Below, piece by piece: positions 11,071-21,925 of a stretch of DNA of 64,000 nt; position 1 is the first letter of the stretch, and the number at the start of each line of letters is the position of its first letter. The notes beneath the pieces were generated by a model that made no database searches, had not been told where the DNA came from, and worked only from the letters and a program-made list of their open reading frames with translations. The translations under genes were made by a program, and so were the position numbers. The DNA comes from Nereocystis luetkeana (taxonomy: Eukaryota > Sar > Phaeophyceae > Laminariales > Laminariaceae). The stretch spans positions 1,972,940 to 2,036,939 of the forward strand of contig JARUPZ010000019.1 of NCBI GenBank assembly GCA_031213475.1, written 5' to 3'.

Positions 11071-11519
11071 TTGCTGTTGACGCGTGCTGCCGTACATTTA
11101 GAGGGGCGTAACGTAACGTAACGTAACGGCCCTACGTCGGGAGGCCTATAAAAATATGGTGATATATATGTACTCATGTACTCAGGTACTCCTATCGTCG
11201 TAGCGCGCTTCTGTTACAATGGTTGTTGTTTTTCGGTTGCTGTCTTCACGTGAAACCGTTACATCTGCCCGACGAGATCAGTAGACCCATCTATTAATAG
11301 TGTCCGCCCTGACTCTTTCGTGTTATAGAGATGAAATTATGTCGTCACAGACAAGACTCTTAGTCCTCTTCCCCAAGGCTGACCTTCGGGGAACTCCTCT
11401 TCTTCTTTGTTTTTTCGCCGAAAATAGTTGGTCTAAGGTGGTCCAAATTCTGCCGACAAAAAAACTCATCCAGACTAAAAATCAGGCGAACACAATAATA
11501 AAGCAATAAATAAATCCCG

Positions 11520-12575
11520 TTAGGTGGACTTACAAGCGCTTCGCGTAGCGGGCGGTCCCGGCCGCTACGCCCGCTCGCGAGGAAGAATGGGACGGAACAG
11601 ACGGTCCAAAACATCCGGTGCAAACAGGCGAACTGCAAATGCCGAGAGCTCCATGCTCCATCCAGGAGAACAACCCGAACGTCGCATGCATGCACGTACG
11701 TACATAATTACCAGGCATATAATTATTTCCTTTCTTTCGATACGTACGAACGAGAAAGCACCGCACGGCACAGCACCGCAAAAAAACAACAAAAATGAAA
11801 ACGAAAGTTTCATAAAAGAAGGAAAAATCCCCGTCAAGAAGGAAAAATCCTCGTCCCCTCTGATGTATGATACCAGGCATTTATTTTCCGCCTGGTTGGA
11901 ACACCTTGCACCGGTCGGAAACAAAAAAAAAAAAAACGAACCGCAGAGCTTCTCTCAGCCTCGTACGCTGCCCGCCCCTCTCGCGACCACCTTGCCACCG
12001 ATTCTGTCGGGGTAAAGCTTTTCTCTCTCTCTGCCCCAGTGAGCCCCGTTGCGCGCCTCGCGTGGAACACGGTGCTTACCGTGGCCCTCGTTCGCCATCT
12101 CCCGACAATGTTGGCGCTCAGACTGCGATGCTCTCTCTGAAATTCAGCTTGGTCGCAAAAAGGAGCACCGCTTGTGTGTGTGTGTGTGTGTGTGTGTGTA
12201 TTTTTTTGCAGTCCCCAACGACCCTTAAAGACTCGTACATATTTTATCCAACCCCACACCAGGAGGCCAGACAGAGGTTGTTTATGCTTCCCTCGTGTCT
12301 CGAAGGACACGCGACGCCTAGCCACGAAAACGGCGACCGCGCTCCTCCCAACCCCCCCCTTTACCCGCCCGCGCCCGCTGATACCCGCGACGGCGCCGGG
12401 CTCGCCCGCGGTGCCGTGCTCTGGGTACACACGCACGCACACAAAACGACGAGAAGAAAAAAAGGAACAAAAGGCTCTCGCCTTCAAGCAATAGAAGCAG
12501 GCGGCGTCCAAGTGGGAGCTCTGAGATGCCTGGGATGTACCAACCGATCTCGCTCAGGAAAAATACCAAAAGTAA
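11520..12575. repeat. Dispersed repeat family F, copy 1
   Basis: It shares with 25020-26075 and, inverted, with 50900-52480 the blocks GAGAGCTCCATGCTCCATCC, CACGGCACAGCA, TGGTTGGAACACCTTGCACC and GGGAGCTCTGAGATGCCTGG. It contains a (GT)n run at about 12172-12200. No terminal repeats and no recognised protein; antisense frames are long but low-complexity. Confidence 0.6.
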
Positions 12576-13037
12576 GTACTTGCTTGGTGAGTCCGTAGAA
12601 GACTTGTGCGAAAAGTGGGCGTGCTGACTCGAAAAAACGGCGTGGACTTTTCGCCGGGACACACCTGTCGGTCGTTGAAGTTCATAAGCCGCACTGTAAC
12701 CGACGCAGAAAAAGAGACGTATGTCACGTGCGACTGGAGCCTTGTATCGCACCGGTACACGAAACGCCACTGCACTATATACGAGCGCCCGATATAGCTA
12801 CACACACAGGCTACATACAGTACAGCCCAAAAACATGACCCGCGTCTGCACTGCTGCTCCTGCTGCTGCTGGTGCTGCATGCTGCTACTGGCCGCAGCGA
12901 TTGCTGTGTTGAAGTGATGTCAGTGCCCTTGCAGCAGGAGATGCGTACGAGTACAGCTGTTTTTTTTGTGATTTTTTCTTTCCGTCCCATTTACTATTTT
13001 CGCCCTTCTTATTTGCTCTCTCTCCCTCCTATTGATA

Positions 13038-13145
13038 TTACGGGGGGGGGTATAGTAAATAGGATCAAATATTGTTGACAAAAAGCGAAATATATAGGTG
13101 TTTTGTGTCTACCGCAGGTCCTATTTAATATGGCCCCCCACGGTA
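13038..13145. mobile_element. Family A MITE
   Basis: TTACGGGGGGGGGTATAGTA to ATTTAATATGGCCCCCCACG. Confidence 0.75.
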
Positions 13146-13739
13146 GTCGCAGCTCAGATCCGGGGTCACATGTCAAGCTCTTGTCCCTCCCCACCCCACT
13201 GGTTACGGTTCTGGCCTCTTTCCATTTTTATCGCGGGAAGACTTGAGCCCTCCCTTTCCTTCCCGACTTGCATCGAACCGCAGTACGTACTCGTGTAGCT
13301 GCTACACCGCTGTGTGCAGGCAGTCCGTCCTCCGGCCTGTATTGTCTGCTGCAACAGCGAGATCCCGACAAAACTTTAATAAACACCAGTCCGATTTTCT
13401 GACCGAGTGACTTTCCCCCCGAACGGACGGATGGCTTCTTCCGGCAGACGCAGTGGAAAATAGGCGATCCAAGAAAAAGAAATAAACAAAATCACGAGGG
13501 GGGAGGAGGAGGAGGAGGAGGAGGAGGAGCAAGCGCACTCTTTTTGACACTATTCGCCCCCCCCCCACACGCTCAAGTTTTCAAGTAGAGCGCACCCGTG
13601 TGCCTTAAATCAGCGTCAATCGGGCCTGTCGTCCCCACCCAGCATCGAGGCAACGCAGGTCGGTCCTGGAAAAAAACGTCCTGCAAGCCTACGCTGCAGG
13701 CGTACGGGTCGTCGTCGCCTGCTTGCACATCGACCCAGG

Positions 13740-13792
13740 CTAACCCGACCTATAACCCTAACCCGATCCTGAACCCCAACCCTTCGGGGGGG

Positions 13793-13825
<33 letters not shown>

Positions 13826-13960
13826 AGGGGCGGTTGGTCCCCCGTCCCCGCAGTGTTTTTTTTTTGTGGCGTTTTTTTTTTTTTCGAGAGAAACCCGGGC
13901 GGCGGAAGGGCCAGCCTCGCTCTCGACCGAAGACGGGCGGGGATAAAGAAAACGGGGGGC
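13740..13960. repeat. Dispersed repeat family H (CCCTAA-bearing), copy 1
   Basis: TATAACCCTAACCCGATCCT, an (GGGCTC)n stretch, T-rich blocks and GAGAGAAACCCGGGCGGCGG. The same order appears at 48520-48700. Confidence 0.55.
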
Positions 13961-14260
13961 GATCTGCGTTCAGGGCTGAGATCTTTGCGTTGCATGCATA
14001 GACTGCCGCAAATATCAACCAGCCGAAGTGGCGTGTCCTAACTCAGCAGCAGCAGCAGCAGCAGCAGCGGCAGCTGTTTAGGAAGTAGCCGGGTGTGTGT
14101 GTGCGTGTGTGTGTGGAAAGCTTTTGCTCCTCGTGCGTGCGCGAGGCCGACGTCATCTCGGCGCTGGCGAGGGGCTGCTCCGGGCGTCCTCCAATCTCCA
14201 GTCTGGCCCCAATCTGTTCGCTCCGCGCGCCTCGCATGCTCTCTCTGCTGCCCCGCCCTC

Positions 14261-14509
14261 TGAAGCTGTCATCCATATGCAAGTCCCGCCTCACAAGCGG
14301 TTCTTGGTAGGATGAATCTCACCCTTCATGCGGCTCGCCGGACACCTCACGGCGCTTCGCGCTCCGTGCAAGCAATGTCTGCCTGGTCGGTGAAAAGCCG
14401 ACGTGCTCCGTCCAGGCATTGTAGGGAGGCGAGGGTCTATGGTCATCCGACTACGGCCATGCATGATATCGAGCACATCCCTCCTATCGAGCACACACCC
14501 CCCCCCCCG
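14261..14509 (+). mobile_element. Family D retroposon, slightly 5'-truncated
   Basis: It opens GAAGCTGTCATCCATATGCA and ends ATCGAGCACACA plus a C run. It is directly followed by a second truncated copy. Confidence 0.75.
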
Positions 14510-14512
14510 CGC

Positions 14513-14598
14513 CCCGTGTCGGTATTGCAGGGATGCGAGGGTCTACGGCCGTAAAGACTTCGGCCATGAGTGACATTACAAGTTCACCCCCCCCCCCC
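14513..14598 (+). mobile_element. Family D retroposon, 3' fragment
   Basis: GTCGGTATTGCAGGGATGCG to CGGCCATGAGTGACATT plus a C tail, diverged. It starts at the C tail of the copy at 14261. Confidence 0.6.
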
Positions 14599-14713
14599 TC
14601 TCCTCCCAGAGGGCCCCCCTCTGTTCTGGCGCACAAAAAAAACAAGAGCCTGTCCCCCCTCTCCTCCCAGAGGGCCCCCCTCTGTTCTGGCGCACAAAAA
14701 AAACAAGAGCCTG
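14595..14713. repeat. Two-copy tandem repeat, 59 bp
   Basis: Each unit has CCCCTCTCCTCCCAGAGGGC, TCTGTTCTGGCGCACA and AACAAGAGCCTGT. Confidence 0.85.
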
Positions 14714-14799
14714 TATGATAAAGCGCCTCCCTCCATATGCCCAGTCCTGATGGTAATAACGAAAGCTCGCAGACACTTGATTGGCACAGCCTGGCAGCG

Positions 14800-15345
14800 G
14801 GTAGGTAGGTAGGTGGGTAGGTAGATAGGTAGATGTAGGTAGGTTGGTAGGTAGGTATGTGGGTGGGTAGGTGGGTCGGTAGGTAGGTGGGTAGGTAGGT
14901 AAGTAGGTAGGCAGGTAGGCAGGCATAGGTAGGTAGGGAGGTAGGTATATAGGTAGGGATGGTAGGTAGATGTAGGTAGGTAGGTAGGTATGTGGGTGGG
15001 TAGGGATAGATAGGTAGGTGGGTATGTAGGTGGGTAGGTAGGTGGGTAGGTAGGTAGGTAGGTGGGTAGGTAGGTAGGTAGGCAGGGATAGGTAAGTAGG
15101 TAGGGATGGTAGGTAGATGTAGGTAGGTAGGTAGGTATGTGGGTGGGTAGGTCGGTAGGTGGGTAGGTAGGTAGGTAGGTAGGTAGGTAGGTAGATGGGT
15201 ATGCAGGTTGGTAGGTGGGTGGGTAGGTAGGCAGGGATAGGTAGGTAGGCAGGTAGGCAGGGATAGGTAGGTAGGTAGGTAGGTATATAGGTAGGGATAG
15301 GTAGGTAGGGATAGGTAGGTAGGTAGGTAGGTAAGTAGGTAAAGG
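14800..15345. repeat. (GTAG)n satellite with higher-order structure
   Basis: About 545 bases of GTAG/GTGG/GCAG tetramers. A larger motif starting TAGGGATGGTAGGTAGATGT recurs at 14954 and 15101, i.e. about 147 bp apart. Antisense Tyr/Leu/Pro/Thr frames are artefacts. Confidence 0.95.
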
Positions 15346-15534
15346 TAGCAGCGCGGCATGTCTGCCTCGACGGGTTCCGGGCGAGAATTCCTCGGGAACA
15401 TACCAGGACATGAGGCGAGCACAGCCTGACGACATTTTTTCAAAGCGTTGACAGACCTTTGCACACCTTGTTGTGTATACAAGAGTCGGAGAAACTGCAC
15501 GTACGTGTAAGGCTCAGTCAGATTTGCACGTTAA

Positions 15535-15623
15535 CCCTTTCACAACTACTGTCCCGTTTTGGGGGAAAAAATCGTGAAGTTAGACTGGTTTGTCCCAGAA
15601 ACGGTACTACAGTCCTAAAAGGG
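15535..15623. mobile_element. Family B MITE
   Basis: TTAACCCTTTCACAACTACT to CTACAGTCCTAAAAGGGTTA. Confidence 0.7.
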
Positions 15624-15658
15624 TTAGGTCACTACGGTTGTACTTAGTATGTATAGAA

Positions 15659-15769
15659 TGACGGGGGACCATAGTCACTGGGACCTATGGTATGCTTAAA
15701 AACCTACCAGTACAGATTTAACTATTTTTACTGACAATATTTGGTCCTATTAACTATGGTCCCCCGTAA
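15659..15769. mobile_element. Family A MITE
   Basis: GACGGGGGACCATAGTCACT to TAACTATGGTCCCCCGTAA. It contains TACCAGTA in place of a consensus TA. Confidence 0.8.
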
Positions 15770-15970
15770 TAGGAGTTGTTGTAGACATGTATGACCTGCA
15801 TGGTGTAGCAAATGGGATCAGGGTGTCAGGTGGGCCTCCGGGGGCTCCTGCGGAGGGCTAATTGTATTTGTGCGCCACTAACTAAGTGTGAGCAGGGTGC
15901 CATATGGGATGGGCCCATTGCCGGGTCAGAGGACCAAATGGGAACAGGATGCCAGGTGGTAGAACTAATA

Positions 15971-16077
15971 TTACTTGGGGGGGCATAGTTAATAGGACCT
16001 ACGGTACACTCAAAAACCTATATATTTACCTATTTTTCCCAACAATATTTGGTCCTGTTTACTATGGTCCTCCGTAA
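15971..16077. mobile_element. Family A MITE
   Basis: TTACTTGGGGGGGCATAGTT to TTTACTATGGTCCTCCGTAA. Confidence 0.75.
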
Positions 16078-16184
16078 TAGCTGGTACTTGCATATCTAAG
16101 AACCTTGCACGTCGTACGTGCAAGTACGTGCAATTTTTCCGCTGGTGGCAGCATACCTTCGGTGGGACCGGAAATAAATACCCA

Positions 16185-16298
16185 TTACGGGGGACGATAG
16201 TAAATAGGACCTACGGTACACAGACAAAACCTACCAGGTATGTATTTCGCTATTTTTACTAACATTATTTGGTCCTCTTTACTATGCCCCCGCAGTAA
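16185..16298. mobile_element. Family A MITE
   Basis: TTACGGGGGACGATAGTAAA to TTTACTATGCCCCCGCAGTA. TACCAGGTA at 16232-16240 replaces TA. Confidence 0.75.
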
Positions 16299-16470
16299 TA
16301 AATGAGTCCCTATCAATAGCTTGCGGAAATATGTCAGGACTGAAAAGTTCTCGCGCGTGAAGGGAGTCCATCAACCAAAGCCAAGAGCCCATATCTCCCC
16401 GCTCGTTCGACGATCGATCTCTCCGCCGCTCCCCTCCTTCGTTTGCCGAACCCGGCTCTCGCCGCACGTA

Positions 16471-16555
16471 CACCGCTTTGAGCGGAAATATAATCACCGT
16501 TTGGACTCTGATACGAGTACCAAGCAGAGCTTATATTCCCGAAGTTTCCACGGCC
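16471..16555. mobile_element. Family C MITE, degenerate
   Basis: ACCGCTTTGAGCGGAAATAT and AGCTTATATTCCCGAAGTTT only loosely match. Confidence 0.4.
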
Positions 16556-16742
16556 GAGTTTATCCAAAGGAGTGGGTGGGTGTGGATGGGTGTGGGTACA
16601 TACCACAAAGAGGGTCTGTGCGTTATCTAGAAAAGGTCTCGGGGTATTTTTACGGCGAGATCTCCCCGTGATAGGAGACCCCGTCATCGCTTGGCGTTTG
16701 AACCTTTCCCCCCCATCTGTCTAGAGAAAAGCAGCTTCGAAA

Positions 16743-16777
16743 TTGGTCGGGGGGAGGGGGGGGGGGGGGGGGGGGAA
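16743..16777. repeat. Poly(G) run, about 33 bases
   Basis: Interrupted once by A. No recognisable retroposon is attached on either side. Confidence 0.9.
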
Positions 16778-17102
16778 GGGGTATTGGCATGCCGTGTTGT
16801 ATGTACGGTACCTCCTTGGGTGAGAGAGCTGAACGTCTGACTCTGTCCAGGCGGCACCTATATATACATACTTCGAAGTGTATACGTATCGTGTCAACTT
16901 TTTTTCTTTTTCTTTTTTTCCCGCGACGTTACGTTGTCGTGTTAGCGTTTTTTTCCCCGTCATATTACGTGCACGTGTCCAGACGAGGCCGCAGGTACTA
17001 CTCCACCCCGCAACCTACGAAGTCCGGAAGTGTCACGAAAATGTCTTCTTTTTTTTTGTTCTTCGGGTGCACCGCCCGTTCACCCAACTTGTCGTGCTAC
17101 TA

Positions 17103-17207
17103 TTACGGGGGACCATAGTTAATAGGACCAAATATTGTTAGTAGAAATGGTCAAATATATAGGTTTTTACGTATACCACGGGTCCTATTAACTATGGTCC
17201 CCCGTAA
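17103..17207. mobile_element. Family A MITE, near consensus (105 bp)
   Basis: TTACGGGGGACCATAGTTAA and its inverted copy, flanked by TA on both sides. A good reference copy. Confidence 0.85.
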
Positions 17208-17395
17208 TATTTAGAGTGGCTGCTGCACGTAGATATATTTTTTTGGTAACGTATCTCATGGTGCTGTTACTAGCAGTCGGCACCAAAATATGGTGCTTCA
17301 CCGTATGGGTATACCTGGTTGTTGGATCAACAGGGGGTTCTGATCGCTACCCCCCCCCCCCCCCCCCCCCCCCGTCTCGTCCCGTCCCGTCCCGT

Positions 17396-17457
17396 CCCGG
17401 CGTGGTAGGGATGGGAGGGTCTATGGTCGTACGACTACGGGTCATGCATGATAGTGA

Positions 17458-17489
<32 letters not shown>
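17396..17489 (+). mobile_element. Family D retroposon, 3' fragment
   Basis: CGGCGTGGTAGGGATGGGAG, CGACTACGGGTCATGCATGA, then GAGTG plus about 29 C. It is preceded by another C run (17351-17373). Confidence 0.65.
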
Positions 17490-17573
17490 GTCTCGAAAGG
17501 GATGCGTGTGGTCAATGGCCAAATGGCTAAGGCAGACAACAAATGAGTACCCCCCCCCCCCCCCCCTCCCCCC
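17490..17573 (+). mobile_element. LINE 3' end fragment (family E)
   Basis: GTCTCGAAAGGGATGCGTGT through AACAAATGAGTAC plus about 20 C. It begins directly in the poly(C) of the preceding family D copy. Confidence 0.65.
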
Positions 17574-17682
17574 AATCAAATTGGATGAACCCAGCCTGTA
17601 CGCTAGATACCGCGCTCCTTGAGGGTGAGTCCAGCCTTGTACCCCCTGGGATATCTTCCTCACGACCACCAATGAATTCGAC

Positions 17683-17932
17683 GGTCGCCACTCATGTGCA
17701 AGAAAGTCCGCGTCGCAGGCGGCTCTTAGCATGACGCAGCCAGCTCGCCCTTGCACGCGACTCGCCGACACACGGCCTCACGTTTTCGCTTCGCGCTCGG
17801 TGCGTGCCAGCAGTGTCTGTCTCGCCTTCGGTCGGCGAAAACCCGGCGTTGCTCCGTCCCGGCGGTGTAGAGGTGAGAGGGGTCTACGGTCGTACGGCTA
17901 CGGGCGTGCATGATATCGAGTGCACCCCCCCC
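17683..17932 (+). mobile_element. Family D retroposon, diverged
   Basis: It shares TGTGCAAGAAAGTCCG, CGACTCGCC, GGCGAAAACCCGGCG, CTCCGTCCCGG and GCATGATATCGAGTGCAC plus C with family D. It is richer in C+G than the other copies. Confidence 0.65.
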
Positions 17933-18316
17933 TACTCGCTCGCCGAGGGTGAGTGAAAGAGGGGGCGCTGGAACAACATGCACATGGTCTCGGTGTAACT
18001 TCGTTGTCATTATATGTACGTACCAGGTATATATTTAATAAATATCATTGTGTCTAGTATATATGTATGTGGTCCCGTGAAATAATCGAGAGTGTGCAAG
18101 GTCTGTGTCGCCCGCGACGGCAGTACAGCAGTAGTTACGGCTGTGCTGTGTACACACCCAGGACCCCCCAAGAAGCAAAAATTTGCCTCTATACCAGGTA
18201 TATTTTTTTCAACGATGGCCCCTCTATGGTATTTGTAGCGGTGTGCGCCAGGCAAGAACACCGGGATTGTGATTAGCGGCAACCGGCAGTACGCCGCACG
18301 CTGCAGCACTGGTTAA

Positions 18317-18405
18317 CCCCCTTAGCACCGCACTCCCATTGTGGGGGCAAATCCTTCAAATTATAAGTAGTTTGTCCCCAAAACGGGACTGCGGTTCTAA
18401 AAAGG
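18317..18405. mobile_element. Family B MITE
   Basis: TTAACCCCCTTAGCACCGCA to TGCGGTTCTAAAAAGGTTAA. TTAA on both sides. Confidence 0.75.
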
Positions 18406-18531
18406 TTAAATAATGTATAACCCCGTCTGCGTCAAGCGATTTATCACGGGAACTATAGCGGGCAGCCGCACTGACTGACGAGGGACCGCTAGTGTACTAC
18501 CAAGTAGATATTATTCTGGGGAAAATTGGTA

Positions 18532-18637
18532 TTACGGGGGGCCATAGTAAATAGGACCTAATTATTGTTGGTAAAGATAGGGTAATATATAGGTTTTTGT
18601 GTGTACCGTAGGTCCTATTTAGTATGACTCCCCGTAA
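18532..18637. mobile_element. Family A MITE
   Basis: TTACGGGGGGCCATAGTAAA to TTTAGTATGACTCCCCGTAA. Confidence 0.8.
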
Positions 18638-19159
18638 TAGTCAGAACCTGACCGCGTATGGTGTGGAAGTCATGCTGTAGGGAGATACCTGGTACGTTTT
18701 ATTTTCCGGTCGATCGCGGATTCTGATCACTCCTGTATGTATTTACCACCATGGTTCCGCTTGCTACCTCGTACCAGGCACCAGGTATCTACTAGTAATA
18801 CTATTAATATAAGGTAGATTACCCACCCCGGCCCCAAGGGGCTTTTCCTTGTGGAGAAATTGGCGCGCAAAAAAAGCGCCCGCGAAAAAAGAAAAAAAAA
18901 CGTCTGTACTCGTACGAGTGTTTTTTTTTTTGTCTTGACGTTGAACACTAGACTGAACCGTTCTTTCTGTCCAACTGCCATCAGCACACCCAAGTGCCCG
19001 TCCTCAGATGGTTTTGTGTCGTGCGCGCAATTCGACGCCGCGAGTCGGCGGAGGAAGAAAAAATGCTGAACCCCCCTCCTCGCCATATAAGACGAAGGCG
19101 CGCACGGCGTAGTCGGGAGGGGGCGGAGTATCTCCTACATGTAATATGTTGGCCCCGGA

Positions 19160-19200
19160 TCTCTTGACTGACTGATTGACTGACTGACTGACTGACTGGC
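19160..19200. repeat. (GACT)n array
   Basis: About nine GACT units with one GATT. Confidence 0.9.
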
Positions 19201-19579
19201 CGAAAAAGGAAGGGAGGGCGGGAGAAAGTAGTCCGAAGGATAGTAGGTGGGATGGAAGATAAAAATACATGGTCCCCCCGGTGTAACTTTCTCAAGTTCT
19301 GTCGTGGTACACGTTGTTCGCCGGTCTTGAGTTTTCTGTCATACCTGGTGGGCGGTGATGGCTGTCCTCCAGAGGGTCCATCCAGGGTGTATCGTACGTG
19401 GAGGCTCTACCCGCAACACCCCGCACGGAAACAACGGAACGAAAGGAGACACGGCAATGAAAAAGAAGAGAGAATCGCAACATGATAAAAAAAAAAAAAG
19501 AACGTGACGTATTCGGGCCATCTTTTATCCCATAATACGGGCGATCGTCTGCCGTGTATACGAAACACTTCCGTCGTTT

Positions 19580-19710
19580 TATCAATCAATCAATCAATCA
19601 ATCAATCGATCGGTCGGTCGGTCGGTCGGTCGGTCGGTCGAGGCGGTCTGCCCTGGATGCCTGTTTGTTTGTTCGTTTGTTTGTTTGTTTGTTTGTTTGT
19701 TTGTTTGCGA
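19580..19710. repeat. Three adjoining tetranucleotide arrays
   Basis: (ATCA)n, then (GGTC)n to about 19640, then (GTTT)n from about 19663 to 19706. Confidence 0.9.
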
Positions 19711-20396
19711 TAGGCCCTGCTCTTTAAGCGGTATTGACACTCGGCAGCGCGTATTGTTTATATCAGTATTGTGTGTGTGCCAGTAGCGTACCAGGTATAC
19801 AGCAGCAGCATAATACATACAGGGCCCCGCATGGGTGCCAGCACGGATAGGAAAATATACCTCACTGCTAGTTCGTGATTACTTTTTTTTTAAGCAACAT
19901 AAAATACACCATTCGGCCTTCGAACAAAGAGGAAATCAGGTCAATGCCAAGTGGTGCAGGAAAAAAGGCGATGCCGTGTTCCAGTTCTCAGTTTTTGAGT
20001 ATGTCTCACTCGCATTATTATAGACAGACCAATTTTTTTTTGGGGGCAATTTTTTGCGACGTTATTTCGGTAGCGTCCAGCGATCTCTGAAGCCGAAAAA
20101 AGACAGAACCGTCTGCGAATTACGCCGATGCTTTTGATCTTAGTTCCCGGAGGGGGGCAGAAATCAGCTTTCGGTTCTGAGGGGTTTTCAACATTTATCA
20201 GAAGTGAGATTACTTGGTTTTTGTGTACTGTAGTACTGCTGCCCTTTATCTGCCCAGCTGCTCAAGTATCCCATACCCATGCCGAAGCATACCCACGCCG
20301 AAGTATCACACCTATCTACGGCGAGCTGTACCTACTACTGTACCAGCAACGGCGCTTGCGCAGGAGAGGTGGCCTCTCTTTTTCACATGAAAGCGA

Positions 20397-20431
20397 TAGC
20401 AGCAGCAGCAGCAGCACAACAGCACCACTGC

Positions 20432-20466
<35 letters not shown>

Positions 20467-20545
20467 TTGTTGCTGTGTGCAGCCGCAACGCCAGCACCAG
20501 CAGCAGCAGCACTACAGAAGCAGCAACCGGCAGCAGCATAGCAGC
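20397..20545. repeat. (AGC)n/(CTG)n inverted arrays
   Basis: An AGC run is followed by a CTG run and then more AGC, able to fold back. The open frames here are repeat translation. Confidence 0.85.
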
Positions 20546-20692
20546 AGACAACATGTCAGCTTGCAGTATCCGCCCCAAGTTGCTGCGAGTACATGACGCG
20601 TTACGCGTACTTCTGTGTACCAGCATACGCGCATTATCTGTATGAACTACTCAATCGTGACTTGCTACACACAGTACTCGAGTAGGTTTAGC

Positions 20693-20992
20693 AATCTGGG
20701 AGAAGGGATCTTTAGGGATGTTTTTGACTTGAAAAATGTGTAGCGTGGTCTGCACTTCGGAATCGTCGTCCGCAACTGAGAAATTTCCTGGTTCGATGCA
20801 AACTCGGCGCAGCCGCGTTTATGGCGAGTTCTGGCCCGTTTTGGCTGCGGTTTTTGGGGTCAGGGTTAGGGTTAGGGTTAGGGTTTAGAGTCAGGGGTTG
20901 GGTTGGGTCTTCGCCCGTACCTTGATCCCAACAGGAACCGAAACATCCGAACAGCCTACCAACCTAAAGATCCCTTCTCCCAGATTGTTAAA
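20693..20992. repeat. Inverted-repeat unit enclosing an interstitial telomere tract
   Basis: Arms of about 26 bases (GCAATCTGGGAGAAGGGATC near 20693, inverse near 20966-20992) enclose about 250 bases with TTAGGG-type repeats at 20860-20886. Confidence 0.65.
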
Positions 20993-21925
20993 GGTCCTCC
21001 AGCACTCGCAGTGTATAACCCCGAGATGCTGCGGGTATGAGCACTATCGAGCACCTGACACCTGGTACCTGATATCGATCGGCAATACCTGGTACAGAAT
21101 AACAACCTGACAACCGCAGAGTACACTGCTATAATAACATGGGCAGAACTCTCACTGTGGCCCCCGAAATTTTCAGGTTGGATATCGTGAAGCGCACGCA
21201 GCACAATACTCACAGCAGCACAGAACCCCGACATACTGCGAGCACTCGCAGTGGGAGCAAGCAGCCTCGAACCCTCGATTTCCTCCAGTAGTGCTCGCCG
21301 AAATAACTTGACGTGTTTTTCACCAGATAATGGTACGGCGAACATCTTATCGTGCTTGGTACGAAGGATCGGATCTTAAAGCGGGACCGTATCTCCAGTT
21401 TCTTTGGTAGATGCCTTGCATCTGGATATTGTTTCTTCGAAGTAAAAAACGTCTGCTGTGAGTACGACCGATTGAGTGGTCGAAGCTCAACTTTGGAAGC
21501 TGCGAGATACGTCGAGCGACACGCTCATCGGGCGCGCTTGATATGGATAGTTTGGTTTTGCTTCTACTATACATACCGGTATATATATATATATTGGAAG
21601 TAAAACACCTCTGAACTTCTACAGTACTGCTGCTGTAGTAGTACTCGTATCTCAATGCGCCTCCAGACATCAGACCTCGCAGCAGTAGACAGTCCCAGCA
21701 TGTAGGGCAACGTATGATACCCTCCGATGTGATTGGTCGTTTTTTTTAAAAATATTTTCCTCACGCGGGTTCGTCGTCTTCACACCAAACCGTTATTTCT
21801 ACCCGACGGCAACAGTACGCACACACCCATGCCAGTCCCGATAATTTCTTCATTCTGGAGAAAATACTCGTACCAGGTACGAATACTGTGGTGACAGAGA
21901 CACAGACAAACCTCCTGTGCGAAAG

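Larger units (their letters stand above)
8094..11519. other. Intergenic, A+T-richer, no supported gene
   Basis: It contains one family A MITE, one family C MITE, the 9266-9602 repeat pair and a (GTT)n array. An ATG-led frame at 10492 and an ATG at 8831 look gene-like for a few dozen codons, but splice phases do not fit. Confidence 0.4.

Noticed and set aside
11834-12511. A 225-codon minus-strand frame in family F
   Set aside because: It includes translated (GT)n and low-complexity sequence; the frames in the other family F copies are not consistently maintained.
14520-14570. 5S rRNA-like origin of family D (CTACGGCCAT resembles the 5' end of 5S rRNA)
   Set aside because: The match is about ten bases only and the rest of 5S rRNA does not follow.
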